DNA of 64,000 nucleotides from Streptomyces sp. NBC_01571 (GTDB lineage Bacteria; Actinomycetota; Actinomycetes; Streptomycetales; Streptomycetaceae): NCBI RefSeq assembly GCF_026339875.1, contig NZ_JAPEPZ010000001.1, forward strand, positions 310,001-374,000, in the 5' to 3' direction. Below, one piece after another: positions 47,301-55,964 of the stretch. Each line of letters starts with the position of its first letter. The stretch's first letter is position 1. The position numbers were made by a program, and so were the translations under genes. The notes beneath the pieces are model-generated. The model saw only the letters and a program-made list of their open reading frames with translations. It was not told the origin of the DNA and ran no database searches.

Positions 47301-48632
47301 TCAGCCGACCGGTAAATTGGCACGCCCAGTCCGGTCGGCCGGTACGGGTTCCGGGTGCAGGAGGTCCAGCCGGCGCAGGGCGGTGCGCCGCTGCACCACC
47401 GACAGGCCGGCGACGGTGGCGCCGAGCACCAGCCAGCCGGCGGGGCCGGCGGTCATCACGGCGCCGGTCAGCAGCAGCGGGCCGGCAGACTTCTGCACGG
47501 ACTGCGCCATCCCGGCCACGCCGAGGTACGAGGCACGGGCGTGCGGGGGCGCGAGGGAGACGGCCAGCTCCCAGGAGCTCACGGACCGGATCAGCTCGGC
47601 GCCGGTGACCAGCATCGCAGCGACGAGCAGGGCGGCCGAGGCGGTCCAGGCCCCGCCGCCGGCGGCGGCCAGGACCGCGCAGCAGGCGAGCAGCGCGAGT
47701 CCGTACAGGCCCACCGCGCGCGCAGCCTGACGCGGTTCCTCGACGCGGGCCGAGACCCGTAGCTGCAGGGCGACCACGAGCCCAGTGTTGATCACGAGGA
47801 AGGCCGGGACCACGGCGTGCGGGGCCGCGGTGTTGTGCACCAGCCACAGCGGCAGTCCGACGTTCAGGATCGAGTCGTCGAGGCTCATCACGGTGTCGAG
47901 CAGGACGAACCGGAGGTAGCCGGGGTCGCGCCACGGGCTCGCCGCGACGGCGGCCGGTTCCGCGGCGCCGGCGCCGTCGGTGCGCTGCACCACCCGGCCG
48001 TGGCCGTGCGGCTCGCGGGTCCGGGCCACCAGTACGGCGGCCGCGAGGAAGGACAGGGCGTTGGCGATGATCAGCGCCTGGTAGGCGGAGCGGGTCGCGA
48101 CGGCGAGCCCGAGCGCGGCGATCCCGGCGCCGACGGCGTATCCGGCGTTCGCCACGCTGCGGAACAGTGCCTGGTAGGTTGTGCGGCGCTCGCCGGCCAC
48201 GCGGGTGGCGAAGAGCATCTCCAGCGTCTTGGCGGCCCGGTCGCCGAGCGAGGTGAGGGCGACGACCGCCAGCAGCGGGCCGAGGCCGTGCGCGAAGAGC
48301 AGTGCGCAGAGCGTGACCAGCCGTAGCAGGTGGCTGACGATGAGAAGCGTGCGGACCTGGAACCGGTCGGCGAGGTGGCCGGCGAGGGGGGATCCGGCGA
48401 TGCCGGCGACTCCGGCCACGCCGAGCAGCAGGCCCAGCTGCCCGGCGTCGAGTCCGGCGACGAAGGTGAAGTAGAGCACCGAGGAGGCGGCCCACACACC
48501 GGTTCCGGTGCGGTCCAGGAGCTGGGCGAGCAGCATGATCCGTGCGTCCCGGCCGCCGGGCGGCCGCCGCAACTGGGCCAGGAGGCCCGTTTCCCCCGGT
48601 CGAACCTTCCCGGCCCCTGCGACGCCCAGCAT
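47301..48632 (-). CDS. MFS transporter under MarR-type control
   Basis: 443 residues from MLGVAGAGKV (GGAGG 7 bases upstream). About 12 membrane segments; the motif GHLADRFQVRTLLIVS after TM2 is the MFS A motif (GxLaDrxGrr type). The central loop carries RTREPHGHGRVVQRTDG. Probable exporter of a drug or metabolite. The promoter has two 18-bp palindromes (48661 and 48703) of the kind bound by MarR repressors; the cognate regulator gene, expected on the right in the opposite direction, is absent and replaced by transposon scraps. Confidence 0.85.
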   Translation of the reverse strand: MLGVAGAGKVRPGETGLLAQLRRPPGGRDARIMLLAQLLDRTGTGVWAASSVLYFTFVAGLDAGQLGLLLGVAGVAGIAGSPLAGHLADRFQVRTLLIVSHLLRLVTLCALLFAHGLGPLLAVVALTSLGDRAAKTLEMLFATRVAGERRTTYQALFRSVANAGYAVGAGIAALGLAVATRSAYQALIIANALSFLAAAVLVARTREPHGHGRVVQRTDGAGAAEPAAVAASPWRDPGYLRFVLLDTVMSLDDSILNVGLPLWLVHNTAAPHAVVPAFLVINTGLVVALQLRVSARVEEPRQAARAVGLYGLALLACCAVLAAAGGGAWTASAALLVAAMLVTGAELIRSVSSWELAVSLAPPHARASYLGVAGMAQSVQKSAGPLLLTGAVMTAGPAGWLVLGATVAGLSVVQRRTALRRLDLLHPEPVPADRTGRANLPVG

Positions 48633-48660
48633 CCTGAATCCTCCGTGCCCCACGCGAAAG

Positions 48661-48678
48661 TATCTTGATGTCGAGATA
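48661..48678. promoter_or_regulatory. MarR-type operator, copy 1
   Basis: TATCTTGATGTCGAGATA, 16 of 18 symmetric, 29 bp upstream of the MFS start codon. Same core as copy 2. Confidence 0.7.
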
Positions 48679-48693
48679 CTGCGGGAAAGCCTG

Positions 48694-48729
48694 CCCCATA
48701 CCTATCTTGACGTCAAGATAGGTATGGGG
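48694..48729. promoter_or_regulatory. 36-bp perfect palindrome with MarR-type operator core
   Basis: The core TATCTTGACGTCAAGATA (48703-48720) is perfectly symmetric, and the symmetry extends 9 bp to each side (CCCCATACC ... GGTATGGGG). Sites of this sequence are typical of MarR repressors that control a divergent transporter. The full palindrome could also form a hairpin in RNA. Confidence 0.75.
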
Positions 48730-48771
48730 GTGCCCCTTCGGGATTGGTCAAGGGGATGGGGCGGGTTGTGT

Positions 48772-48865
48772 GGTTCGTAGAAGGTGCCGTCTCGGAGCAT
48801 GGCGAAGAGGACGTCGGCTCATCGTCGGGCGAGGCAGAGGCGGGCTTGGGTGTGGTGCTTGCAGG
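48772..48865 (-). pseudogene. IS110-type transposase C-terminal scrap
   Basis: The minus strand encodes KHHTQARLCLARR, a TGA in place of an Arg codon, then ADVLFAMLRDGTFYEP. This is the tail of actinobacterial IS110-family transposases. No other part is present. Confidence 0.6.
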
Positions 48866-48869
48866 ACGA

Positions 48870-49253
48870 AGCCGCAGCGGCCAAGTTCTTGGAACCGCTG
48901 GTGCTGGTCGAGGACTTCAGACGCTGCGAGGACTTCGGCGCCGCAGCAGTGCGCATGCTCGACGGCTTCGTCTCCGCCCGTGACCGCCTGCCCCAGCCGG
49001 AGGCGGCTGCCCGGGTCGGCGGGGATCCGCAGGTGGTGTTCGCCGTGGGCCGGTGGAGATGGAGTTCGAGGTCGAGCTGCGGGCGGACGCGGAGGCGAAG
49101 GCCGGGTTCAAAGTCTGGGCGGTCGGCGCGGAGACCGAGGCCGGCCTCTCACGCGGGCGCACGCACCGGGTGTCGTTCACCCTCACCCCGAAGCTTCCCG
49201 ACGGCACCGAGGTCCTGGTTGACGGTTCGGATAGGGCTGTGGGGGGGGTGTGA
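48870..49253 (+). pseudogene. Trypco2-type protein, frameshifted
   Basis: GGDPQVVFAVG (49015-49050) and, in the next frame, PVEMEFEVELRADAEAKAGF KVWAVGAETEAGLSRGRTHR VSFTLTPKLPDG form a Trypco2 (trypsin-co-occurring) domain: two strands, a V(E/D)xEFxVEL strand and a TH(R/T)VxxxLTP strand. Upstream codons (FLEPLVLVEDFRRCEDFGAA) do not fit the family and may be foreign. The end overlaps the start of a trypsin-like gene by 4 bp, the standard layout of this conflict module. Confidence 0.6.
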
Positions 49254-49994
49254 TGGACCAGGGACGCCTGGCCGGGGTGAGCGCTCAGGGCGGACCGGGT
49301 TCAGGGTATGTGGTGGGGGGCCGGCTGGTCCTGACCTGCGCCCACGTCACCGGACTCGGCGGAACGCGGGTGAAGGTCTTCCATCCGGGCGGGGACGGTG
49401 AAGCGGGCGGAACGGTGGTGTGGTGCGGTACGCCTGGTGGCCGGGACGATGCCGCGCTGGTCCCTCTCGATGACGATCCGTGCTGGCGGCCGCCTGCCAG
49501 GCCGGTGCGCTGGGGCCTGCTGGTGACGTCGCGGCCCGGTACCAGCTGTGAAACCTGAGGTGTGCCGGACAGCGCACAGCGATCCCGTCTCGTGGTCGAG
49601 GCGGAGCTGTTGGAAGGCAGGCTGAACCCGGGCATTGGGTTCGTCGGCAACCAGTACGTGATGGATCTGCGCCAGCATCCCCGCAGTGGTCGCCGGACGG
49701 AACCTCGCCGCGGGGTGGCTGTCGGGTGCGGCCATGGTGTGCGACTGCCTGCTGACCGGCGTCGTCGCCTCCCTGAACAACCTCTCCAACCGGTTGGGGG
49801 AGGCGGGCCTGGCCGCCAGCGAGGAAGCCGTCCGCCACTACCGGGCACTGGCCAATCTGCATGGCGATCTGCCCCAGAAACTGGGCGCGGCAGTGCCGCC
49901 AGTGGGCGGCTGGCGTTTCGCCTCCGTTCCGCCGACGATGGCGATGGCCGATGGGTTCGGCTCTCCCGCGATCAAGGTCGGGGCCTCCCCCTGA
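49250..49994 (+). pseudogene. Trypsin-like protease - TPR conflict protein, decayed
   Basis: The protease domain begins GSGYVVGGRLVLTCAHV (catalytic His) and GGRDDAALVPLDD (Asp). At 49556 a TGA replaces the Trp codon of the conserved CETWG; the frame continues with GVPDSAQRSRLVVEAELLEG RLNPGIGF, shifts near 49680, and then gives GWLSGAAMVCDCLLTGVVAS (catalytic Ser in LSG). Directly after comes a TPR stretch SLNNLSNRLGEAGLAASEEA VRHYRALA. In relatives an NTPase lies between protease and TPR; here it is deleted. So nonsense, frameshift and deletion have all occurred. Confidence 0.65.
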
Positions 49995-50051
49995 GTGGTG
50001 GACACGCTGATACTGGATCTGCTTGATCCGGAGGAAGCGAGAAGACCGCCG

Positions 50052-50396
50052 ATGGCGATGAAGGACTATTCGGACGAGTTCAAGGCCGATGCCGTGGCCC
50101 TGTACGAGTCCACACCCGGGGCGACCTACAAGAGCATCGCCGCCGACCTGGGCATCAACCGGGCGACCCTGCGCGAGTGGGTGCTGCGGGACCGCGAACG
50201 CCGCGGTGTCACCGCCACGGCTGCAAAGCCGGCCGTCCAACCGGGGGCGGCGGTGCCGTCCGACGCTCCGGACGAGCGGATCCGGCAGTTGGAGGCCCGG
50301 GTGGCCGAGCTCGAGGCGAGTGAGCGGAAGCTCGCGACCGAGCGGGACATCCTCCGCAAGGCGGCCAAGTATTTCGCCGGAGAGACGAACTGGTGA
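50052..50396 (+). CDS. IS3-family OrfA
   Basis: 114 residues from MAMKDYSDEF. HTH region ATYKSIAADLGINRATLREW V, then a leucine-zipper coil (IRQLEARVAELEASERKLAT ERDILRKAAKYFAGET). The stop overlaps the start of orfB by 4 bp, where the -1 frameshift to the OrfAB transposase would occur. Confidence 0.88.
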   Translation: MAMKDYSDEFKADAVALYESTPGATYKSIAADLGINRATLREWVLRDRERRGVTATAAKPAVQPGAAVPSDAPDERIRQLEARVAELEASERKLATERDILRKAAKYFAGETNW

Positions 50397-51290
50397 TCAG
50401 CCGCTTCCAGTTCGTCGACGACCACCGGGACACCTACGAGGTGAAGCGGCTCTGCCACGTCCTGGACGTGAACCGGTCCAGCTACTACAAGTGGCTCGCC
50501 GGCGCCGAGGCCCGGGCCGCCCGGCAGCACAAGGACCGGATCCTGGCCGAGGAGATCCGCGAGATCCACGGCGAGTCCGGCGGCGCCTACGGCTCCCCGC
50601 GAGTGACCGCCGAGCTCCGCGAGATAAGGACGGCGGGTCAACGAAAAGCGGGTCGCCCGGATCATGCGGACGTTCTCGATCACCGGCATCCGCCTGCGCA
50701 GACGCGTGCGCACCACCGTCCCGGACCCGGCAGCCTCACCGGTTGCGGACCTCTTCCAGCGGGACTTCACCGCCGCCGATCCGGGACGGAAGTACATGGG
50801 CGACATCACGTATCTCCCGCTCGCCGGCGGGGAGTTCCTCTATCTCGCGACCGTGCTGGACTGCTTCAGCCGCAAGGTCGTCGGCTGGTCCATGGCCGAC
50901 CACATGCGCACCGGCCTGGTCGCCGACGCGCTGCGGATGGCAGCCGCGACCCGCGGCCGTCTGGACGGCGCCGTGTTCCACTCCGACCACGGGGCCCAAT
51001 ACGGATCCCGGGCCTTCGCCGACCTCTGCTACCAGCTCGGGGTCACCCGCTCGATGGGCGCGGTCGGCACCAGCGCCGACAACGCGGCCTGCGAAAGCTT
51101 CCACGCCTCCCTGAAACGCGAGACCCTCCAGGGCGCCCACGACTACGGTGACGCCGGCACCTGCCGCCGGACGGTCTTCGCCTGGCTGACCCGCTACAAC
51201 ACCCGCCGCCGGCACTCCGCCAACGGCCACCTCAGCCCCAACGAATACGAACACCGACACCACACCGCTAAACTCACGCTCGCCGTGTGA
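50393..51290 (+). pseudogene. IS3-family OrfB (integrase core), frameshifted
   Basis: N-terminal HTH_21 region (YYKWLAGAEARAARQ, GGAYGSPRVTAELRE) then a frame change at about 50625-50645; the core follows with YMGDITYLPLAGGEFLYLAT (first Asp), VFHSDHGAQYGS (second) and NAACESFHASLKRE (Glu), ending YNTRRRHSANGHLSPNEYE. All DDE residues exist but in two frames, so it is probably inactive. Confidence 0.85.
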
Positions 51291-51314
51291 TCAATAACCG
51301 CGTGCCCACCTTCA

Positions 51315-51524
51315 CGGGGGAAGGCCCGTCTGCCCAACCGACGACTATGCCGAGAGTGTTGCACCTGCATTCACGCGAACGAGGCTCTCTTGACAATCCA
51401 CTCCGCATAGTCGCGGTCTCGGCATAGGTCGATCTATGCGGATATCCGCATAGATCGACGAAGTGGGTTACATCCCCTTCGAGCCCGAGGCAGCGAACTT
51501 GTTCTTCCAGTTCATCTCTGGCCG
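51315..51524. repeat. Inverted-repeat cluster with a 32-bp perfect palindrome
   Basis: 51428-51459 is a perfect palindrome: GTCGATCTATGCGGAT followed by its complement. Around it are CTATGCCGAGA (51345-51355) and its complement TCTCGGCATAG (51417-51427), and CTCCGCATAGTCG (51401). All share ACTATGC(C/G)GA. No gene lies here. Candidate operator array or recombination/transposon-end site between the IS3 and IS30 elements. Confidence 0.55.
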
Positions 51525-52762
51525 CTACGAACGCGCCTCGGTGATGGCAGATTCGCATGATCGTCGCAACGTTGCAGGCTCAAGTGCCAGAGCCGCGGTG
51601 AATGCCTGAGCCGGGGTCTGCCAACTCAGTGTCTTGCGGGGTCGATTGTTGAGCCGGTGCTCAATGGCACGGAGGTCGTCAGCGGTGTGCAGGGACAGGT
51701 TCGTGCGTTTGGGCAGGTACTGCCGGACCAAGCCGTTCGTGTTCTCATTCGTCCCTCGCTCCCAGGGACTGCCAGGGCGTGCGAAGAAGATCCCGTCCGT
51801 GAAGTAGCGCGCGAGTTCATGATGACGGGCCATCTCGGAGCCCTGGTCCCAGGTGAGGCTCCGGCGCGCCCGTTCCGGCAACGTGCCGAGGGCTGCGATG
51901 AGGGCGTCACGCAACTGCCCGGCGGAGTGCCCCTCCCGCAGCGGGACCAGGCAGAGATCGCGGGTTCGCCGGTCGACGAGCGTGGCGACAGCAGACTGGC
52001 TGCGGGCGCCCACGACGAGGTCGCCCTCCCAGTCACCGAGACGCTCGCGCAGCTCGATGACCGGTGGCCGACGGTCGATGAGGTCGGCGGGTGCAACGAA
52101 TCGGGGCATGCGCTGGTCGGGGCGGCGGCGCTGCTTTCTCAGCGGCCGGCCGGTACGAAGTTTCCTGGTGAGGGTCCTGCTCAAGCCATCCTTGGCACCT
52201 TGGTAGAGGGCTCGGTAGATGGTCTCGTCGCAGAGGTGCCGTGCCGCTCGGGACGGTCGGGCCAGCGGGTCCTGAGATGGGCGGCGATCTGCTCCGGGCT
52301 CCACTCCATGTCCAGCTTGGACTGAACCTCTGCTTTGAGCTCGGGATCAGTGGACAGTTTGGATCGTCGGGGACGTCCGGCCCGTTCGCGGCCACGGTGG
52401 TGGGCCAGGTCGGCGTCGTATCTGCCGTAGTCGTGTGGACGGCTGTTGCGCCGCAACTCACGGCTGACCGTCGACGGTGCCCGTCCGAGCAGGCCGGCTA
52501 TTTCCCGGATCGCCAGGCCGCGACCGCGCAGCGAGGCGATCCTCCGACGCTCCAGCAGCGACAAGTACCGCCCCGAACACGAGGCTTCCGGGAGGTAATC
52601 CGGTTGCAGGCCACCGTTCTCCGCCCGCCACCGGTAGCCCGTCTTGCGCCCGATCCCAAGGCGCCTGCACGCCTCGACGCTGCCCACCCCGGCCGCCAGA
52701 AGACGCCAGTATTCGGCCTCGAGCTCCAGCCTGCGCTTACGTCCCCGCCTCGCCATCAACAC
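51525..52762 (-). pseudogene. IS30-family transposase, frameshifted
   Basis: N-terminal part (52762 to about 52245): IASLRGRGLAIREIAGLLGR APSTVSRELRRN, the IS30 HTH. Then GAGCGGCACGGCACCTC shows a probable 5-bp duplication (GGCAC) that breaks the frame. The rest reads CDETIYRALYQGAKDGL, the DDE core ERLGDWEGDLVVGARSQSAV, LTWDQGSEMARH and FARPGSPWERGTNENTNGLV RQYLPK. Both parts are otherwise complete. Confidence 0.88.
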
Positions 52763-52790
52763 TCCACAATGATCAAGGAATGTTGCGACA
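51563..52790 (-). mobile_element. IS30-family element
   Basis: Ends share GTCGCAACGTTGC (51563) and, inverted, GGAATGTTGCGAC (52778-52790). Encloses a frameshifted IS30 transposase. Confidence 0.65.
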
Positions 52791-52860
52791 AGCGTTAGAA
52801 CCCAAGCGCCGGAATCGCCTCACATTTCAAGCGTCGCCGACAGGCGTTCAGTTGCTGGGC

Positions 52861-53067
52861 CTAATCCGGCGTTACGTAGGGCAGGTTCTCGATGCCGCTG
52901 GCGACCTGCTGCCAGGCTCCTGAGAACTGGGTCCGGCGGGCGTTGACCGTGCTGGCCCGGTTGAGCCACGTCTCCCACAGTTGGTGGGCCAGGGCCTCGG
53001 AAGCGTGGGACACCTCCGCATCCCTGACGAATCGCCGAAGGAGAAGCCGATGTGCTTGAGCCGCCAC
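52861..53067 (-). CDS. Hypothetical small protein or fragment
   Basis: 68 codons from a GTG: VAAQAHRLLLRRFVRDAEVS HASEALAHQLWETWLNRAST VNARRTQFSGAWQQVASGIE NLPYVTPD. Helical and charged. No RBS is clear, and it could be the end of a longer broken gene. Same strand as the sigma operon upstream. Confidence 0.4.
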   Translation of the reverse strand: MAAQAHRLLLRRFVRDAEVSHASEALAHQLWETWLNRASTVNARRTQFSGAWQQVASGIENLPYVTPD

Positions 53068-53139
53068 GGCCTGCGTCGGCCGGGCGCGTCACCGGCTTCC
53101 TCGAGCGCCATCGAACAGTGAGGGGGCCTGGTTGCTGAT

Positions 53140-53265
53140 CTAATCCGAGAAGATCTTCTCGGGGTTGCACTCGGTGGCGATTGCATCCAGCTGTATTTGG
53201 AGCACTCGAGCCAGGGGCTTGGTGAAGGGCGTCCAGCCGAGGTAGGTGTCCGTGGCGAGGTTCAT
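53140..53265 (-). CDS. Small ORF at the end of the sigma operon (41 aa)
   Basis: MNLATDTYLGWTPFTKPLAR VLQIQLDAIATECNPEKIFS D. Its ATG overlaps the preceding stop (ATGA), so it is translationally coupled to the 53262 gene. It may be the start of a longer protein ended by a stop, since GATTAGATC follows. Unknown function. Confidence 0.5.
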   Translation of the reverse strand: MNLATDTYLGWTPFTKPLARVLQIQLDAIATECNPEKIFSD

Positions 53266-54308
53266 GCCTCGCCTCCAGCCACGTTGGCTGTAGGACCGGT
53301 GGCAGGCAGTTCGACAAGACTCAGCGGTCCGTTGCTCACGATGATCGATCCGAGCGGGTACATCGGTCCGTCTGTGCCCCGTAGACACAGCAGCGGCATC
53401 CCGCTCTCCTGCCGCTCGCCGAGGTAGGACCAGAAATTGTCGAACCGGTCGCGGTATCCGCGGGTGAGGTCGTAGATCCGTCCCCACATCATGAAGGGCT
53501 CGCCTGCGGCATCGGCCGCCTCTTCGAGCAGCCGCGGAACTTCGTGAGCGGTGAGGTGAATCTCTACGCCCTCGACGGTTCCGACAGCGAGCTGCGCGTA
53601 TCCCGCCTGATGGCTCGTGACAGCGATAGGAGCGCCGATCGCTGTCAACCAATACCCCCAGTCGTCGAGCGAGGTGGCCTTGATTGCGACAGTGACGCAA
53701 TCCCTATGGGCCGCTACGGCTGACAGCTCCGGGCGCGTCGCATGGTCAGACTGCAGCTTGGCCGCAGCCGTGACAGCACGAGCGTATTCCTCGGACCAGT
53801 CCGCTGGATATGCGTCCGGCTCGACCACAGTCGCCTCGTCGGCGGCGATGGCGGCGGAGGGACGCATCTGCGGCAGCCGGTCTTCGACGAGCTCCGGCGC
53901 CGGCGCGTGTTCGCGCGGCGTGTTCGGCGATTTGACGCGACGCACGACCCGGGCGCCGGCTGCATCCGGTGCAAGGGACGCAGGGTCCGGTTCGCGGTCG
54001 TGCTGGGGCTCCGGACCGTCGTGCTCGGCCAGGAGACCTCTGAGGTGCAGGACGTCTGCGATCTGCATGGCAACAGCACGGGGGTAGCTGCAGTCGTCGA
54101 CGATGGAGTCGACGGCCGCCTGATAGATCGCTGTATGGCTACGCCGTGCCTCGAATTGCGCGCGCAGGCGCTTGAGGGCCTCCGCTCCGCCAGGCTCCAC
54201 CAGCCGTCCTTGTCTGTCCAGATCGACGATGAATTTTGCGGCCAGCCTCTGCAGCCGCTCAGACAGCTCTCGTTCCGTTGTGGTCGGGATATCGAGAATG
54301 GTTGTCAC
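53262..54308 (-). CDS. Sigma-operon protein of unknown function
   Basis: 348 residues, cytosolic. Residues 1-100 are helical (LSERLQRLAAKFIVDLDRQG, AVAMQIADVLHLRGLLAEHD), 100-170 a variable linker, and 200-345 a folded domain (DCVTVAIKATSLDDWGYWLT AIGAP, GVEIHLTAHEVPRLLEEAAD, RGYRDRFDNFWSYLG). The pattern resembles the BN159_2729-type proteins that accompany sigma factors in Streptomyces, but this is by recall. Overlaps the sigma gene by 4 bp. A role as partner or target of the sigma factor is possible. Confidence 0.6.
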   Translation of the reverse strand: MTTILDIPTTTERELSERLQRLAAKFIVDLDRQGRLVEPGGAEALKRLRAQFEARRSHTAIYQAAVDSIVDDCSYPRAVAMQIADVLHLRGLLAEHDGPEPQHDREPDPASLAPDAAGARVVRRVKSPNTPREHAPAPELVEDRLPQMRPSAAIAADEATVVEPDAYPADWSEEYARAVTAAAKLQSDHATRPELSAVAAHRDCVTVAIKATSLDDWGYWLTAIGAPIAVTSHQAGYAQLAVGTVEGVEIHLTAHEVPRLLEEAADAAGEPFMMWGRIYDLTRGYRDRFDNFWSYLGERQESGMPLLCLRGTDGPMYPLGSIIVSNGPLSLVELPATGPTANVAGGEA

Positions 54309-54892
54309 GCTGACCCCTCCTCATAGACGGCACGGAGTGACTGAACGGCCCGATACTGGAGCGTCTTGAGCGCGCCAGTGTTGCGTTCTATTGCGAGGGC
54401 GGCCTCGGCCACCGAGTGATCCTGCAGGTAGCGCAACTCGAGAACCTGGCGTTGAGGTGGCAGCAGTCGGGCGAGTGCCTGCCGGACCAGGTCATCTTCC
54501 ATGTGCTTTAGTACAGCTTCTTCGGCGCTGTCGACCGTCGCGTCGTGATCTCGCATGTCGTAGACGGGGAACTCGCGACGCTGAGAGCTCTTGAAGTGGT
54601 CGGCAATCTTGTTTCGGGCGATGACGCTCAACCAGCCGCCGAACCCGGCTCCGCGCCAGGAGAATGCACCTGTGCGCAGCCAGGACAATGCACGAAGAAA
54701 GACTTCGCCTGTAATGTCTTCGGCCAGCGCTCGGTTTCTCCCGACGCGGTGGTAAACGAATCTGAAGATCGCGCGGTGGTGCTGCCGGTACAACTCGGCG
54801 AAGGCGTCCGGGTCGCCCTGCTGGGCACGGGCGACGAGGTCCGGTTCTCTCATGTCGCCACCGGGTGACATTTCGTGAGGCTCTGCCGTCAA
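54305..54892 (-). CDS. ECF-type sigma-70 factor
   Basis: Up to 195 residues. Region 2: DPDAFAELYRQHHRAIFRFV YHRVG, DITGEVFLRALSWL; region 4: LARLLPPQRQVLELRYLQDH SVAEAALAIERNTGALKTLQ YRAVQSL. No anti-sigma factor is seen beside it. The TTG at 54892 has GGAG upstream; ATG codons at 54871 and 54853 are alternative starts, and MREPDLVARAQQGDPDAF (54853) fits the family length best. Leads a three- or four-gene operon with 4-bp overlaps. Confidence 0.88.
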   Translation of the reverse strand: MTAEPHEMSPGGDMREPDLVARAQQGDPDAFAELYRQHHRAIFRFVYHRVGRNRALAEDITGEVFLRALSWLRTGAFSWRGAGFGGWLSVIARNKIADHFKSSQRREFPVYDMRDHDATVDSAEEAVLKHMEDDLVRQALARLLPPQRQVLELRYLQDHSVAEAALAIERNTGALKTLQYRAVQSLRAVYEEGSA

Positions 54893-55264
54893 GGCCTGCT
54901 CCGTTCAAGAGTGGATGAACTGTGGTGGGCCGGCATTGCGAGGGTTGCTCCCGGCCAAGCCCGACCTGGGGGTGGCCTCCGTGCCTCAGGACGCGCTCTT
55001 GGAGCGCCCCATGGGTCGGGAGGACGGGCGGCGCCGGCAGTGGCGTGCTTCCGTCGCCGAGGAGGCCCTCGATGGAGCAGCCGTAGACGTTCCGGAAGGC
55101 CCAGAGGCCGCCGAGGCTCGGTTTGGTGCCTCCGGGTCCGAGCCGGTGGAGGGTGGATTTGCCGCCCCCCGACCGCGCGGCGATGCCTCTGTTGCCGGAG
55201 TCTTCGGCCCGCGAGGAGCACGGCCATATCAAAGCGGAGCATGGATGGGGGTCTCCCTCACATC
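54893..55264 (-). pseudogene. Decayed Cro/C1-type (XRE) regulator
   Basis: On the minus strand AEDSGNRGIAARSGGGKSTL HRLGPGGTKPSLGGLWAFRN VYGCSIEGLLGDG resembles an XRE helix-turn-helix (IAxxSGVxxSTIxRxExGxxxPSLxxLxxLAxVYGCxxxxLL), with changes at key positions. No proper start or stop fits, so it looks like a remnant just upstream of the sigma gene. Confidence 0.4.
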
Positions 55265-55483
55265 AACTCTCACGAGTGCGACTTCACTCGCGCGTGTGAG
55301 ATTTAAGCAAATAACTCGCATGGGCGCAACTTCTCTACTCATGTCGCATGAAACTTTTTTCGACGCGGGCGGCTCCTGGGCTGCCCTGTCTGGCCTGGGT
55401 AAACGCATGCGAGTCCCTGACCTGCGAAAACGCATGCATGAGACTTCTGTCTAGGTAGCTCGCATGCGCGCTACTCTCCGAAC
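55265..55483. promoter_or_regulatory. AT-richer region with repeated CTCGCATG motifs
   Basis: ACTCGCATG (55315), GTCGCATGAA (55343), ACGCATGCGAGT (55403), ACGCATGCATGAG (55430), CTCGCATGCGC (55459). Orientation alternates, giving inverted pairs ACTCGCATG/CATGCGAGT. It lies upstream of the XRE gene at 55484, so it is a candidate operator array for that regulator. Confidence 0.5.
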
Positions 55484-55960
55484 ATGCGCAGCATGGAAGA
55501 GCCCCACCAGGAGACACGCGAGGAGCGAAAAGCTCGCGTGAAGGCCTTCGGCGCCTATCTCACGCGGAAAGCGATCGAGGCCGGCTTCGACGTGAGGCCC
55601 TACAAGGGAGGCCGGGCCGAGCTGGCCCGTCTGCTCGATACGAAGCCCACGACGATCTCGCGGACCCTCGACGGCGAGACGCTTCCCCTTCCGCAGCAAG
55701 TCACGAAGTGGGCAAAGATCCTCCGCGTAGATCCACGGGAGATGTTGGTTGAAAGTGGTGCGCTTCCTTCAGAACATGGGCCCGATCAGTCAATTCGGGC
55801 GGTACCCTCATCAACACTCACCCCGGAAGACGCAGCCGACGCATGGGGGATCTCCGATCCCAAAATCCGCTCAATGCTCCTCGGAGGCATCGAACACGCC
55901 ATCCAGCTGCAAAAAGAGACGGACGCCGCGGAGGGCCGGGGAGCCGTGGCAAGGGGGTAG
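55484..55960 (+). CDS. XRE-family helix-turn-helix regulator
   Basis: 158 residues (MRSMEEPHQETREERKARVK; the Met at 55493 is an alternative start). The HTH is AYLTRKAIEAGFDVRPYKGG RAELARLLDTKPTTISRTLD GETLPLPQ, then a variable region and a C-terminal helix. Five GCATG motifs upstream suggest autoregulation. Followed after 4 bp by a membrane coiled-coil protein gene, so the two form an operon. Confidence 0.75.
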   Translation: MRSMEEPHQETREERKARVKAFGAYLTRKAIEAGFDVRPYKGGRAELARLLDTKPTTISRTLDGETLPLPQQVTKWAKILRVDPREMLVESGALPSEHGPDQSIRAVPSSTLTPEDAADAWGISDPKIRSMLLGGIEHAIQLQKETDAAEGRGAVARG

Positions 55961-55964
55961 GACA

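Larger units (their letters stand above)
49992..51314 (+). mobile_element. IS3-family insertion sequence
   Basis: Left end TGAGTGGTGGACACGCTGATA at 49992 minus one letter: TGAGTGGTGGACACGC; right end the near complement GCGTGCCCACCTTCA ending at 51314. Contains orfA and a frameshifted orfB. No clean target duplication is seen. Confidence 0.75.

Noticed and set aside
46501..48699. Long minus-strand frame covering MFS and PP2C
   Set aside because: Only its last part matches the PP2C remnant; the MFS gene uses a different frame with membrane segments.
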